This document shows, piece after piece, positions 17,889-27,005 of a stretch of DNA of 64,000 bases. The DNA is from Sinorhizobium fredii USDA 205 (GTDB lineage Bacteria > Pseudomonadota > Alphaproteobacteria > Rhizobiales > Rhizobiaceae), in contig NZ_AUTC01000189.1 in assembly GCF_001461695.1 (NCBI RefSeq), forward strand, positions 124,001 to 188,000, written 5' to 3'. Position 1 is the first letter of the stretch; every line of letters starts with the position of its first letter. Under the pieces are notes generated by a model, which worked only from the letters and a program-made list of their open reading frames with translations, made no database searches and had not been told where the DNA came from. The translations under genes were made by a program, and so were the position numbers.

Positions 17889-19030
17889 TGTTTCGCTCCG
17901 CCGCCATCGATACCGAGTTCGCGGCCGAGAGCAAGCAATTGCTTGCCCTCGTCGGCGCCGGCTGGAAAGGCCTGCAGTCCGTCGCGTAGCGCATCCTGGG
18001 CTTTGTCTCTTTGATCGAGGACAACATAGGCACGGATCAGCCGCATCCAGCCTTCGAAGTTGTCCGGATTTTCCTTCAGCCGGCCGGCGAGACCGTCGAC
18101 CATGCTGCGGATCATCGCCTGACGATCGCCAGCGCTCATCCCCTCGGCGGCGGCGATATCCTCGGATGTCGGATTTCCGAGCGGTTGGCCGCCGGCACCT
18201 GGCTCGCCGGCGGTAAGCTCGGCGATATGCTGGTTGACGAGCGGCAACCACGGCGCCCCGGGAGGCGACGTGCCGGCGAGCTTGCGGAAGGCGGCGAGCG
18301 CATCGCCATGCTTTCCCTCCTGCTTGAGACCGAGGGCGAGATAGAACTCCGAGCGCGGATCATTGGCATCGAGAGCCAGCGCCTGCTTCAGGGCGTCCTG
18401 TGCCGCCGCCGTCACAAGGCCGCCGGACTGTACGATCAAGGCCTCGGCATGGCCGCCCAGCCTGGCTGCGGTCGGTCCGAGCAGTCGGATGGCGCGGTCA
18501 TAGGCGGCGACCGCATCGTCGACGCGGCCATTGCGCATGTAGATCGGGGCGAGCAAGTCCCATCCTGCCCCGTCGTCGGGGTTGAGGGCCAGATGATTTT
18601 CGGCCTTGGCGATCAGGATATTGATGTCTTCTCCGGGATTGGCGAGCCGCGCCGCGAGCGGTTGCGCCGGCACGCCAGGACTGCCCGTCGTCAAGTAAAG
18701 ACAGAGCCCGACGGCCGGAAGACAGAGGAGAATGAACGCCTGCGCCAGGCGTTTCGAACCGCGCCGCTTGGAGACGCTTTCCGCGTTGGATGCGTCGGCG
18801 GCGCTGGCGGCAATCAAGCGGCGCCCGATTTCCGCCCTGGCGAGTTCCGCGTCTGCGCCGCTGATCAGCCCGGCCTCGCGGTCCCTCGCCAGTTCGTCGA
18901 GCTGGTCGCGGTAGACCTCGATGTCATGGCTGTGAGGAGACGGAAGGGGCGATGCCGCCCGCATCAGCGGGAGGACAAGCGCGACTGTAACAGCCGCCGT
19001 CAAGATGGCGACAAGAATCCAGAACAACAT
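17885..19030 (-). CDS. cycH: Cytochrome c biogenesis protein CcmI/CycH (TPR)
   Basis: First gene of the operon. CcmI presents apocytochrome c to the heme lyase. 381 residues: a membrane helix at residues 1-22, a cytoplasmic loop, a second helix near 95-115, then periplasmic tetratricopeptide repeats from about residue 130 to the C-terminus (for example NPDDGAGWDLLAPIYMRNG and NPDNFEGWMRLIRAYV). This two-helix plus TPR layout is typical of CcmI. Confidence 0.92.
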   Translation of the reverse strand: MLFWILVAILTAAVTVALVLPLMRAASPLPSPHSHDIEVYRDQLDELARDREAGLISGADAELARAEIGRRLIAASAADASNAESVSKRRGSKRLAQAFILLCLPAVGLCLYLTTGSPGVPAQPLAARLANPGEDINILIAKAENHLALNPDDGAGWDLLAPIYMRNGRVDDAVAAYDRAIRLLGPTAARLGGHAEALIVQSGGLVTAAAQDALKQALALDANDPRSEFYLALGLKQEGKHGDALAAFRKLAGTSPPGAPWLPLVNQHIAELTAGEPGAGGQPLGNPTSEDIAAAEGMSAGDRQAMIRSMVDGLAGRLKENPDNFEGWMRLIRAYVVLDQRDKAQDALRDGLQAFPAGADEGKQLLALGRELGIDGGGAKQ

Positions 19031-19161
19031 GGATGCGAAATACTATGAGGTTCCCGGCTTTCCAACTCGAAATCCGAAAATGACGGAAATTTGAGGCGTT
19101 TCGCCGCAAGCGATGCCAGCTGGAAAGGGCGGCACGGCCGGTCGGAGGCGCCGCATTCGCC

Positions 19162-19653
19162 TCAGGTCAACGGCGACCAGGTGCCATCGCTGTTGCGGCA
19201 TGCCGCGCCGCGCGCCGTCGATGACTGACCCTTCACGACGACCGTATGACTGTATTGACGGCAATTCTGAGAGCCGACCTGATAGGGGGCGGCGGCGACA
19301 ACCGAGCCGCTCACGCCGCGCCCTTCCCATGCCACCGGCTGGCCGCCGGGGGCGGCCTCGAGCGCGCGATACTCCGCCTCGAGGGCGCGCTGCCGGTCGG
19401 ACTTGCCGAGTTCGATATTGTCGAGGCGCGCTATGACGCCGCCCTGCAGCGCCTCGATATAGGCCGCAGACGACGCTCCGCCCGCAGCGGCCGCGCCAAG
19501 TCCCGCGACGGCCGCCCCACCTTTGCCGCCGCCGGTCGTGCCGCAGCCGGCAAGGGCAACAGTCGATGCGACAACCACGATCCTGCCTCCCAGAGCAACG
19601 GCCCGGCCCATTTCTGCGTTAATCCTCATGATACGCGACAACTCAACCCTCAT
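19162..19653 (-). CDS. Surface-antigen-type outer membrane lipoprotein
   Basis: A lipoprotein with a lipobox VALAGC, followed by a glycine/alanine-rich stretch (about residues 50-80 of the long form) and a C-terminal domain containing YQVGSQNCRQYSHTV and ACRNSDGTWSPL. This last part resembles the RT0821/Lpp0805 family of alphaproteobacterial surface antigens. Two starts are plausible: ATG 19653 (MRVELS) and ATG 19629 (MRINAEM). The second places the lipobox at a normal distance, but neither has a strong ribosome site. The role is presumed structural in the outer membrane; no partner is evident. It lies between feuQ and cycH on the same strand. Confidence 0.75.
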   Translation of the reverse strand: MRVELSRIMRINAEMGRAVALGGRIVVVASTVALAGCGTTGGGKGGAAVAGLGAAAAGGASSAAYIEALQGGVIARLDNIELGKSDRQRALEAEYRALEAAPGGQPVAWEGRGVSGSVVAAAPYQVGSQNCRQYSHTVVVKGQSSTARGAACRNSDGTWSPLT

Positions 19654-19846
19654 TGACCGGGCGCCGCTTGCATCTCGGCGATGGCCTCGAAACGGCGGCG
19701 CTTTCAGAATTTCTTTTTGCACCCCCGGCCGTGCTAGGCAACCGCGCGCCGTGCAGGACGGGGTATTTTCGACTGCCGGTGTGACCGCCGGATCACGATG
19801 ACCACCGGGACCGACCGGATCTGAACCGAAAGCTTCTCGCTCCGCG

Positions 19847-21232
19847 TTAGACCGCAGCCGGCAGAACGAGCTTGGCTCTCAAGCCCCCCTCCTCGCGTCG
19901 ACTGAGCTCGACGGTGCCCTGATATTCACCGACGATCTCGCTGACAATCGACAGTCCCAGCCCGGTACCGGGCTTGCTTTCGTCGAGCCGCTTGCCGCGC
20001 TTCATCGCCAATGCGATCTGATCCGGATCGAGCCCCGGGCCGTCGTCGTCGATCCGCAGCACGATCCATTCGCGGCCGGACTCCTTGCTGCGCGCCTGAT
20101 CGATGGCGGGCTCGACGCTGAGTACGACGTGGTCACGCGCGTATCGCGCGGCATTTTCGAGCAGGTTGCCGACGGTTTCCTCGACATCCTGCTGTTCCAT
20201 GGCCAGCACCAGCCCCGGAGGATTGATCGACAGGCTGAACTGCATCTCCGGATTGAGCCGCCGCATCACCCGAACGATCCTTTCGAGAGCCGGCTGGGCC
20301 TCGGTCCTCGCCAGAACGGATCCGCGCTGCGCCGCGATCCGGGCACGGCTGAGATAGGACTGGACCTGGGTCTGCATCGCGTCCGCCTGCGTCCTGATCA
20401 GTTCGCCGTGAGGCACTTCCAGAACACGCGCCTCGTTGAGCAGCACGGCAATCGGCGTCTTCAGGGAGTGGGCGAGATTGCCAACCTGCATGCGGGCACG
20501 TTCGACGATGCGGCGGTTGCTGTCGATCAGCGCATTCACCTCGTTGGCAAGCGGCTGGATCTCGCGGGGAAATGCACCGTCCAGGCGCTCGCTCTGGCCG
20601 GTGCGGATCTTTTCGAGCGAGCGGCGGACCTGGTCCAGCGGCCTGAGGCCGAAGAGAATGGTCAAGGCGTTCACCCCAAGCCCGCCGAGGCCGAAGATGG
20701 AGAGCGCGATCGTCAGGTTGCGGGTGAACCGGTCGATGTCCGCCTCCAGGACGTCGCGGTTGCCCGCAATCCGGAAGCGCGCCGTGTGGCCCTGGATGTC
20801 GAGCACGACTTCTGTTTCGGCCACTTCGACCTCGTTTCCGAACGGGTCCTCGGTCGTGTAGAAGCGCTCGTAGCGAATGTCGAATGGAACCTCGTCGACG
20901 CTGACGATCGGCAGCTTTGCGGAACCGAGCGACGTCGACAGCAAGGGCGGCGTATCGAATTCGCCAATCGGCTCGACGATCCAGTACCAGCCGGTCTGAG
21001 GCTGGGAAAAGCGCAGGTCCCCGAGCTGGGGACTGCCGGTCAGGGCGGCCTTCTCGTCAACGGAGATCGAATTGATGACGTTGTAGAGCTGGGCGCGCAA
21101 CAGGTCCTGGAAGCCACGCTCGGAGCCCTGCCGGTAGAGAGCCGAGATGACCACTCCGATCACGACGAGGGCAACGACAGCCCAGACGGTCGAAACCGCC
21201 AGAACGCGCGCCGTGAGGGATCTAATGGCCAT
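19847..21232 (-). CDS. feuQ: Sensor histidine kinase FeuQ
   Basis: A 461-residue inner-membrane kinase with an N-terminal helix (about residues 10-32), a periplasmic domain of about 125 residues, a second helix near 160-180, a HisKA domain with AHSLKTPIAVL (His near 255) and an ATPase domain with DDDGPGLDPDQ and TGLGLSIV. It overlaps feuP by 11 bases. In S. meliloti FeuQ with FeuP controls ndvA, the cyclic glucan exporter, and is needed for symbiosis and low-osmolarity growth. The feuN-feuP-feuQ order here supports this identity. Confidence 0.87.
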   Translation of the reverse strand: MAIRSLTARVLAVSTVWAVVALVVIGVVISALYRQGSERGFQDLLRAQLYNVINSISVDEKAALTGSPQLGDLRFSQPQTGWYWIVEPIGEFDTPPLLSTSLGSAKLPIVSVDEVPFDIRYERFYTTEDPFGNEVEVAETEVVLDIQGHTARFRIAGNRDVLEADIDRFTRNLTIALSIFGLGGLGVNALTILFGLRPLDQVRRSLEKIRTGQSERLDGAFPREIQPLANEVNALIDSNRRIVERARMQVGNLAHSLKTPIAVLLNEARVLEVPHGELIRTQADAMQTQVQSYLSRARIAAQRGSVLARTEAQPALERIVRVMRRLNPEMQFSLSINPPGLVLAMEQQDVEETVGNLLENAARYARDHVVLSVEPAIDQARSKESGREWIVLRIDDDGPGLDPDQIALAMKRGKRLDESKPGTGLGLSIVSEIVGEYQGTVELSRREEGGLRAKLVLPAAV

Positions 21233-21893
21233 TGCCGGGTGCTTGCATCCGATATCCGAGACCGCGCACCGTTTCGATCAGGTCATTGCCGATCTTCTTG
21301 CGGAGCCGGCCGATGAAGACCTCGATCGTGTTGGAGTCGCGGTCGAAGTCCTGATCATACATGTGCTCGACGAGTTCCGTGCGGGAAACAACCTGGCCCA
21401 TGTGGTGCATGAGATAGGAGAGCAGTCGGAACTCGTGGGAGGTCAGTTTCAGTGCAACGCCGCCGACGGTCGCCTTCGAGCCTTTCGTGTCGAGGCGGAC
21501 GGGGCCACAGACGATCTCGGAACTGGCATGCCCTGCGGCGCGACGGATCAGCGCCCGGATGCGGGCGAGCACCTCCTGGACATGGAAGGGCTTCGCCACA
21601 TAATCATCGGCACCGGCATCGATGCCCGCCACCTTGTCGCTCCAGCGGTCGCGGGCCGTCAAGATCAGCACCGGCATGGTCTTGCCGTCGGCGCGCCACT
21701 TTTCCAGCGCGGTGATCCCGTCCATTTCCGGCAGGCCGATATCGAGGATAATCGCATCGTAGGGTTCTGCGTCGCCGAGATAGTGGCCCTCCTCGCCGTC
21801 ATAGGCCTGGTCGACGACGTAACCGGCTTCCTTCAACGCTTCGGCCAGTTGCCTGTTCAGATTGACGTCGTCCTCGACTATCAGGATGCGCAT
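21222..21893 (-). CDS. feuP: OmpR-family response regulator FeuP
   Basis: A 223-residue regulator. The receiver domain starts MRILIVEDDVNLN, with the phosphoacceptor Asp in DAIILDIGLPEMDG. The C-terminal winged helix has SNTIEVFIGRLRKKI and ends VRGLGYRMQ. It is phosphorylated by FeuQ, whose gene overlaps the end. The gene lies 34 bases after feuN. The name rests on the three-gene context and regulator length, which match S. meliloti feuNPQ. Confidence 0.88.
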   Translation of the reverse strand: MRILIVEDDVNLNRQLAEALKEAGYVVDQAYDGEEGHYLGDAEPYDAIILDIGLPEMDGITALEKWRADGKTMPVLILTARDRWSDKVAGIDAGADDYVAKPFHVQEVLARIRALIRRAAGHASSEIVCGPVRLDTKGSKATVGGVALKLTSHEFRLLSYLMHHMGQVVSRTELVEHMYDQDFDRDSNTIEVFIGRLRKKIGNDLIETVRGLGYRMQAPGNGH

Positions 21894-21927
21894 TTTACTT
21901 CCCTTTGCTGACGGGCGCCGCAGATGC

Positions 21928-22179
21928 CTACATCGGCACCTTGACCGTCACTTTCTTCGGCCGCCCTCCATTGCCCGGGATTAGCACGGTCACGACGCAC
22001 TTGCCATCGGCTGTCGGCTGGGCGGACAGCAATTCGCCGCCCGTCTCGGCGACGACCTGCGCCGCCGCAGCGCTGCAGTCACCGGCCGCGCGGACAACAA
22101 CCGTAGGCACGTCAACGGCAGGCAGCGAAAAGCCTGCGAGGCCTGCGGCGAGCGCGACGATGGTCACTGATGAAGACAT
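21928..22179 (-). CDS. feuN: Small periplasmic regulator FeuN
   Basis: An 83-residue secreted protein with a short N-terminal hydrophobic signal (about residues 4-20, VTIVALAAGLAGFSLPA), two cysteines at about 35 and 61, and a basic C-terminus (RPKKVTVKVPM). It is first in the operon feuN-feuP-feuQ. In S. meliloti FeuN is a small periplasmic protein that restrains FeuQ, and the size, signal and position agree. The function is inferred from that precedent. Confidence 0.8.
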   Translation of the reverse strand: MSSSVTIVALAAGLAGFSLPAVDVPTVVVRAAGDCSAAAAQVVAETGGELLSAQPTADGKCVVTVLIPGNGGRPKKVTVKVPM

Positions 22180-22781
22180 GAACGCACTTTCGACTAGGGA
22201 AGATCATGGCAAAATCATTAGCCGATAGAGGCTGAATGGCAAATGAATGTCGGCCGCGACAATGCGCGACATCCCGACACGCCGCGCCGAGAATCCACCG
22301 GGGATTGCAATGCTTCCACGCCCGACGAAGGTCAGCGATCCGTTAAGATCTTTGGGGCACACTGATCGGGTAGCCGTTCGGCGGCTTGCGACTGAGCCGC
22401 GGCCTCACCGCTCGCTGATCGGCGATTCGGCCGAATCGCTTGGGGCGCTTTTCTCAGAAGTCGATTCCGGATCGTCGCAAGGCGGATGAGGAAGCTCGGA
22501 AGGCGAATCCAGTCCTGTTCGCAAGCCATTGAAGACGATCTCTTTTCGGCTCTTCTTTCGTTCTCGCGAACCGACCGTCGCGGAATTTCCTGCGTGATTG
22601 CACGTTCTCCGCCGCCCTTCGAACGTCCTCCAGTCGTCAGCATTCCTCTATGTGTGGATGAGCGAAAATTAATCGATTTAAAGATTTTTCAATCGTTTAA
22701 ATAGTTTAACCAGCTGATTTACAAAGCATTTACGTTATGAAATGGTCCGCCCATCCCAACCGTCTCGCATAGGAGGACCGG
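22180..22781. other. 602-base gap upstream of feuN and of a small ORF
   Basis: Contains the feuN promoter region at its left end. At its right end (about 22665-22735) is an AT-rich stretch with several TTTAAA/GTTTAAC-like words, placed as a promoter for the small ORF at 22782. ORFs running through it on both strands have no ribosome site and a random-looking composition, so they are not called. Confidence 0.5.
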
Positions 22782-22922
22782 ATGCAGACACTCGCGAACA
22801 AGCCGCCCGTATCGCCGCAGTCCAGGATTCCACAGTCGCTGCTCGACCGTTTCGAGAGCGAGTGGCGTGAAATGCGCGTGGCCAGCGAAACTGCTCAAAA
22901 GCCCGTTTTGCCCGCTGAGTAA
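22782..22922 (+). CDS. Small hypothetical protein (46 aa)
   Basis: A short ORF with a strong AGGAGG ribosome site (22771-22776) seven bases before the ATG, ending TAA at 22920-22922. The product is polar with a Glu/Arg/Trp-rich middle (RFESEWREMR) and no signal sequence. No family is recognised. The strong ribosome site and an AT-rich upstream region argue that it is translated. The next gene is the YjbR protein 129 bases downstream. Confidence 0.5.
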   Translation: MQTLANKPPVSPQSRIPQSLLDRFESEWREMRVASETAQKPVLPAE

Positions 22923-23050
22923 CTTCTGCTTCTCGGCAATCATCCGCCGAGAGTTGGCGGTCTCCACCCATCGACAGCACTCATTTCGCGCCGCCGCCGG
23001 ATGGCTGGCGGGGTTTTTGTCAATTGCCGATTTCGTGCTACTCTTTTCGG

Positions 23051-23386
23051 ATGCTAACCGAAGAGATCGAAAAGCTGGCGCTTAGCCTTCCCGGAACGCA
23101 GGAAAACGCCCATTTCGGAACGCGCGACTTCCGCGTGGGCAAGCGCATCTTCATGACCCTGCCCGAGGCGGGCCGCGCCGTCTTCAAGCTGACACCCGAT
23201 CAGCAGCGCATGCTGCTCGAAATGGAGCCCGGCGTCTGTGCCGCCGTTCCCGGCGGCTGGGGTGCGCGCGGCTGGACATCGCTCTATTTCGTCGACGCCG
23301 ACGAGGAGTTCATCCGCCAGTCGCTGGAGACGGCCTGGAGAAATGCCGCCCCGAAGAGCCTAGTACGGAAAAACGGCGGCCACTGA
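23051..23386 (+). CDS. MmcQ/YjbR-family DNA-binding-fold protein
   Basis: 111 residues of the MmcQ/YjbR family, small alpha/beta proteins with a double-wing fold of unclear cellular role. The N-terminal LALSLPGTQENAHFG, the middle GRAVFKLTPDQQ and the C-terminal WTSLYFVDADEEFIRQSLETAW are typical. ATG at 23051 is chosen; an upstream TTG at 23024 would add nine residues. It is convergent with the ycgN-like gene, nine bases apart. Confidence 0.8.
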   Translation: MLTEEIEKLALSLPGTQENAHFGTRDFRVGKRIFMTLPEAGRAVFKLTPDQQRMLLEMEPGVCAAVPGGWGARGWTSLYFVDADEEFIRQSLETAWRNAAPKSLVRKNGGH

Positions 23387-23394
23387 CGACCGCG

Positions 23395-23862
23395 CTACTC
23401 GGCCGGTTCGAGGCCCACTTCCAGGGGCCAGGTAACCAGATAATCCTCATAGTCTTCGATTTCGATGCCGTCCTCGGCGATAGTGCGTCCGCGCACCGAG
23501 ATTCCAGCAGCATGCACCGTCTCCGGATCGCCGGAGACGAGCGGGTGCCACCAGTAAAGGTCGCGTCCCTCGGCGACCAGGCGATAGCCGCAGGTCGGCG
23601 GCAGCCAGCTTATCTCCCGCACCGCCTTTGGGGTCAGCTGGACGCAGTCGGGCACGGTCGCCTGTCGATTTTCGTAATCCTTGCAGCGACAGTTCTCGCC
23701 GTCGAGCAGCGTGCAGCGGATCGAGGTCCAGGCGATTTCGCCCGTGTCCCAATCCTCCAGCTTGTTGAGGCAACAGAGCCCGCAGCCGTCGCAGAGGCTT
23801 TCCCACTCGGCGTTGCTCATTTCGTCGAGGCTCTTCATTTTCCAGAAAGGCATTTCGCCCAT
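23395..23862 (-). CDS. YcgN-family cysteine cluster protein (UPF0260)
   Basis: 155 residues with a CxxCxxCC cluster (CDGCGLCC) near residue 27 and further Cys residues in RCTLLDGENCRCKDYE, the signature of UPF0260/YcgN proteins and related to the Fe-S or zinc-binding YkgJ family. The central WLPPTCGYRL and the WHPLVSGDPETVH segment are conserved in the family. The function is not established. ATG 23862 is used; a GTG lies one codon upstream. Confidence 0.85.
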   Translation of the reverse strand: MGEMPFWKMKSLDEMSNAEWESLCDGCGLCCLNKLEDWDTGEIAWTSIRCTLLDGENCRCKDYENRQATVPDCVQLTPKAVREISWLPPTCGYRLVAEGRDLYWWHPLVSGDPETVHAAGISVRGRTIAEDGIEIEDYEDYLVTWPLEVGLEPAE

Positions 23863-24006
23863 CACGTCACACTTTCGTCACTTCCACGTCGACATGGACA
23901 GTTTGCAGAAAATTGCCGGTTTTTTAAGGCCGGCGGCGCGATATGCAAGTAGATTGGATTTTCGCGCCGTGCAAATATCCTCGTCTAGGCAAGGAAGCTT
24001 CGGGAT

Positions 24007-26214
24007 ATGAACGCCGTGCAGGAACCGAGGAAAGAGGAAAACCGGCCGAAGAAGCGACACTTCTTTCTGCGGATCGATTCCTGGATCGATTCGACGGTGT
24101 GGAATGCCGGATTCCGCCTGGCGGAATGGTGGGAAGACACCACCATCTTCTTCCGTCGCTTTCGCATGCGCGGCTGGAAGAAGGCGCTCTTCGAGGTGCT
24201 CGGCGAAGGGATGACCTGGGGCACCGCCGGCTCCGTGCTGATGCTTGCGCTGGCGCTCCCGGCCTTCGAGGAAACCAAGGGCAATTGGCGGGCGCAAAGC
24301 GACTTCGCCGTCACCTTTCTCGATCGCTATGGCAACGAGATCGGCCATCGCGGCATCATCCACGAGGATTCGGTTCCGATCGACGAACTCCCGGATCACC
24401 TGATCAAGGCGGTCCTGGCGACGGAGGACCGCCGTTTCTTTGACCATTGGGGCATCGACTTCCTCGGCCTGTCTCGCGCGATGACGGAAAACGCCCGCGC
24501 CGGCGGCGTCGTTCAGGGCGGCTCCACGCTCACGCAGCAGCTTGCCAAGAACCTGTTCCTCTCCAACGAGCGGACGATCGAGCGCAAGATCAAGGAAGCT
24601 TTTCTCGCCGTCTGGCTCGAATCCAATCTCTCGAAGAAGGAAATCCTCCGCCTCTATCTCGATCGCGCCTATATGGGCGGAGGCACGTTCGGTGCGGCCG
24701 CGGCGGCCCAGTTCTACTTCGGCAAGGCGATCACCGACGTCGACCTCGCCGAGTCCGCCATGCTGGCCGGGCTGTTCAAGGCCCCGGCGCGATACGCGCC
24801 GCACGTCAACCTGCCGGCGGCGCGCGCCCGCGCCAACGAGGTGCTGTCCAATCTCGTCCAGGGTGGCCTGATGACCGAGGGCCAGGTGCTCGCCGCCCGC
24901 CTCAATCCGGCGACCATCATCGATCGCGCCCAGGTCAAGGCACCGGACTTTTTCCTCGACTGGGCCTTCGATGAGGTGCAGCGCATTGCCGCCCCCTTCG
25001 CGCAGCATTCGCTCATCGTCAGAACGACGATCGACATGGGGCTGCAGCAGGCGGCGGAAGAATCGATCGAATCGAGCCTCCGGCAATATGGTGAAAGCTA
25101 CAAGGTGAAGCAGGGCGCTCTGGTCATGATCGAGAACGGCGGTGCCGTGCGCTCCATGGTCGGCGGTCGCGACTACGGCGAAAGCCAGTTCAACCGCGCC
25201 ACCCGCGCGCTCCGCCAGCCCGGCTCATCCTTCAAGGTCTATACCTATGCAGCGGCCATGGAGAAAGGCATGACGCCGGAGACAGTCGTCGTCGACGCGC
25301 CGATCACCTGGCGCGGCTGGTCGCCGCAGAACTACGCCCGCAAGTATGCCGGCCGCGTCACTTTGATGAACGCGCTGGCGAGGTCGATCAACACTGTTCC
25401 GGTCCGTCTCGCCAAGGACAAGCTCGGCACGGACGTTATCGCCCAAACGGCAAAAAGGATGGGCGTAGAAACGCCGATCCGCACCGACAAGACCATGCCG
25501 CTCGGCACGTCCGAAGTGACCGTGCTCGATCAGGCAACCGCCTATGCCGTCTTTCCCGCCGGAGGATTGGAGTCCCGCCGCCACGGCATCAGCCAGATCC
25601 TGAACTATGACGGCGACATCCTCTACGATTTCGGCCGCGACGCGCCGCCGGCGCGACGGGTTCTGAGCGAGCAGGCCATCTCGTCGATGAACCGAATCCT
25701 CACCCAAATCCCGGTCATCGGAACCGGTCGCAGGGCCGCGCTGAGCAACGGGATCGTCACGGGCGGCAAGACGGGAACGACGCAAGCCTATCGCGACGCC
25801 TGGTTCGTCGGCTTCACCGGCGACTACACGACGGCCGTCTGGTTCGGCAACGACGACTACACGTCCACCGAAGAGATGACCGGTGGCTCCCTGCCGGCGA
25901 TGACCTTCAAACGGCTGATGGACTATGCCGAACAGGGCATCGAGCACCGGGCAATCCCGGGCATCGAGGCTCCGCCGGCCGAAACGCCAAAGGAGCCGGA
26001 GGCCGTTGCGGAGCCGGATGAGAACGCCTTGCCACCGCTCGTCCGACCCCGATCGCTGTCCGCCGACGTAACCCGACTCCTGAAGTCGATCGGCAAAACG
26101 TTCGAACAGGCGTCCCCGCTGAAACCCAGGGAAAAGGGCGGCGGCCGGGTGGCGGTGCTCGAACCTGAGGAAACGCCAGCGATGCCTCGGGTGACAAATG
26201 CCGCGAAGAATTGA
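24007..26214 (+). CDS. Class A penicillin-binding protein (PBP1A-type)
   Basis: A bifunctional peptidoglycan glycosyltransferase/transpeptidase, 735 residues, anchored by one N-terminal helix (about residues 72-92). The glycosyltransferase 51 motif ATEDRRFFDHWG is at about 138-149, followed by GGSTLTQQLAKNL. The transpeptidase motifs are SSFK (near 407), SIN (near 462) and KTGTTQ (near 590). A proline/glutamate-rich C-terminal tail follows. AAGGA lies 12 bases before the ATG. It is upstream of a RIME-like repeat and the DUF1214 gene. It could be one of several class A PBPs in the genome. Confidence 0.92.
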   Translation: MNAVQEPRKEENRPKKRHFFLRIDSWIDSTVWNAGFRLAEWWEDTTIFFRRFRMRGWKKALFEVLGEGMTWGTAGSVLMLALALPAFEETKGNWRAQSDFAVTFLDRYGNEIGHRGIIHEDSVPIDELPDHLIKAVLATEDRRFFDHWGIDFLGLSRAMTENARAGGVVQGGSTLTQQLAKNLFLSNERTIERKIKEAFLAVWLESNLSKKEILRLYLDRAYMGGGTFGAAAAAQFYFGKAITDVDLAESAMLAGLFKAPARYAPHVNLPAARARANEVLSNLVQGGLMTEGQVLAARLNPATIIDRAQVKAPDFFLDWAFDEVQRIAAPFAQHSLIVRTTIDMGLQQAAEESIESSLRQYGESYKVKQGALVMIENGGAVRSMVGGRDYGESQFNRATRALRQPGSSFKVYTYAAAMEKGMTPETVVVDAPITWRGWSPQNYARKYAGRVTLMNALARSINTVPVRLAKDKLGTDVIAQTAKRMGVETPIRTDKTMPLGTSEVTVLDQATAYAVFPAGGLESRRHGISQILNYDGDILYDFGRDAPPARRVLSEQAISSMNRILTQIPVIGTGRRAALSNGIVTGGKTGTTQAYRDAWFVGFTGDYTTAVWFGNDDYTSTEEMTGGSLPAMTFKRLMDYAEQGIEHRAIPGIEAPPAETPKEPEAVAEPDENALPPLVRPRSLSADVTRLLKSIGKTFEQASPLKPREKGGGRVAVLEPEETPAMPRVTNAAKN

Positions 26215-26245
26215 CTTCGCCACGACAAATCCGTTCTCTGGCGGC

Positions 26246-26351
26246 CTGCAGCGCCGTGCGTCTTACCAGACGCACAGAGGTGGCTGCAGCACTTTGAATT
26301 GCTGCATGTTTTTGCCCTTGAATCGGCTACGATTAAAGGAAACATGCAGTG
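26246..26351 (-). repeat. RIME1-like repeat, copy 4 (reverse)
   Basis: A 106-bp copy in reverse orientation: GC-rich CTGCAGCGCCGTGCG palindrome first, then CACTTTGAATTGCTGC, then the AT-richer palindrome ending ACATGCAG. It lies between the PBP1A and DUF1214 genes. Confidence 0.75.
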
Positions 26352-26417
26352 ACCATCGCCGCACAATCGATTCACTGCCGGCAGGATAAACGAGACATCA
26401 TTCGATAGAGCCCGCCT

Positions 26418-27005
26418 TTGTTCCGCGTTCCCTTCCTTGTCGCCCTCGCACTCATCGTCGCCTTCGGCGGCGGCATTACGTCGGCCATATGGGCCCTGAA
26501 GGCGACCGTCGGCTTCGGATCGATCGCGATCGGCCCTTGGATTGCCTTCCCCGAGGCGCAAACCGTCGCGGCTGACCCTTATGCAAAGGCGCACCGCGCT
26601 CGCGTCGGGGACCTGCTCTATGGCGGCGCAGAAGGATTGAAGTTCACGGCCGCCACCGACGATACCGGTGCGCGCCTTTCAGCCGCCTGCTCCTATGACA
26701 TTTCCGGGATGACGCCCCCGGCCCGTTTCTGGACGCTCTATACCGCAACCACAGACGGCGCGACGCTGCGACCGGGAGCCGAAATACCTGCGGCGATCAA
26801 CTCGTGGACGGTACTGCGCGCCAAGGACAGCAGCTTCGTCATTCACGCCTCACCGATGGCACAGCGGGACAACTGGCTCGCCATCCGCCACACGGGAAAC
26901 TTCCAGCTCGTCCTGACCCTGCTCGATACGCCGACGGCCGGCTCCTCCGGACTGATCGACCTCGCCATGCCGAAGATCGTCAAGACGGGGTGCGGGAATG
27001 CGTAG
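26418..27005 (+). CDS. DUF1214-domain envelope protein
   Basis: 195 residues with a single N-terminal hydrophobic helix (about residues 6-28) and a periplasmic-facing beta-rich domain. TTYTATTDGATLRP-like and HASPMAQRDNWLAI stretches resemble DUF1214, usually the C-terminal half of DUF1254/DUF1214 proteins. The start is TTG: a stop codon lies four codons upstream and no ATG follows in the signal region. The next gene encodes a DUF1254-type protein that overlaps this one by eight bases, so they act together. Function unknown. Confidence 0.75.
   Translation: MFRVPFLVALALIVAFGGGITSAIWALKATVGFGSIAIGPWIAFPEAQTVAADPYAKAHRARVGDLLYGGAEGLKFTAATDDTGARLSAACSYDISGMTPPARFWTLYTATTDGATLRPGAEIPAAINSWTVLRAKDSSFVIHASPMAQRDNWLAIRHTGNFQLVLTLLDTPTAGSSGLIDLAMPKIVKTGCGNA

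Noticed and set aside
22332..22643. A 103-codon minus-strand ORF upstream of feuN
   Set aside because: No ribosome site, Arg/Ser-rich random composition, and within a probable promoter region.
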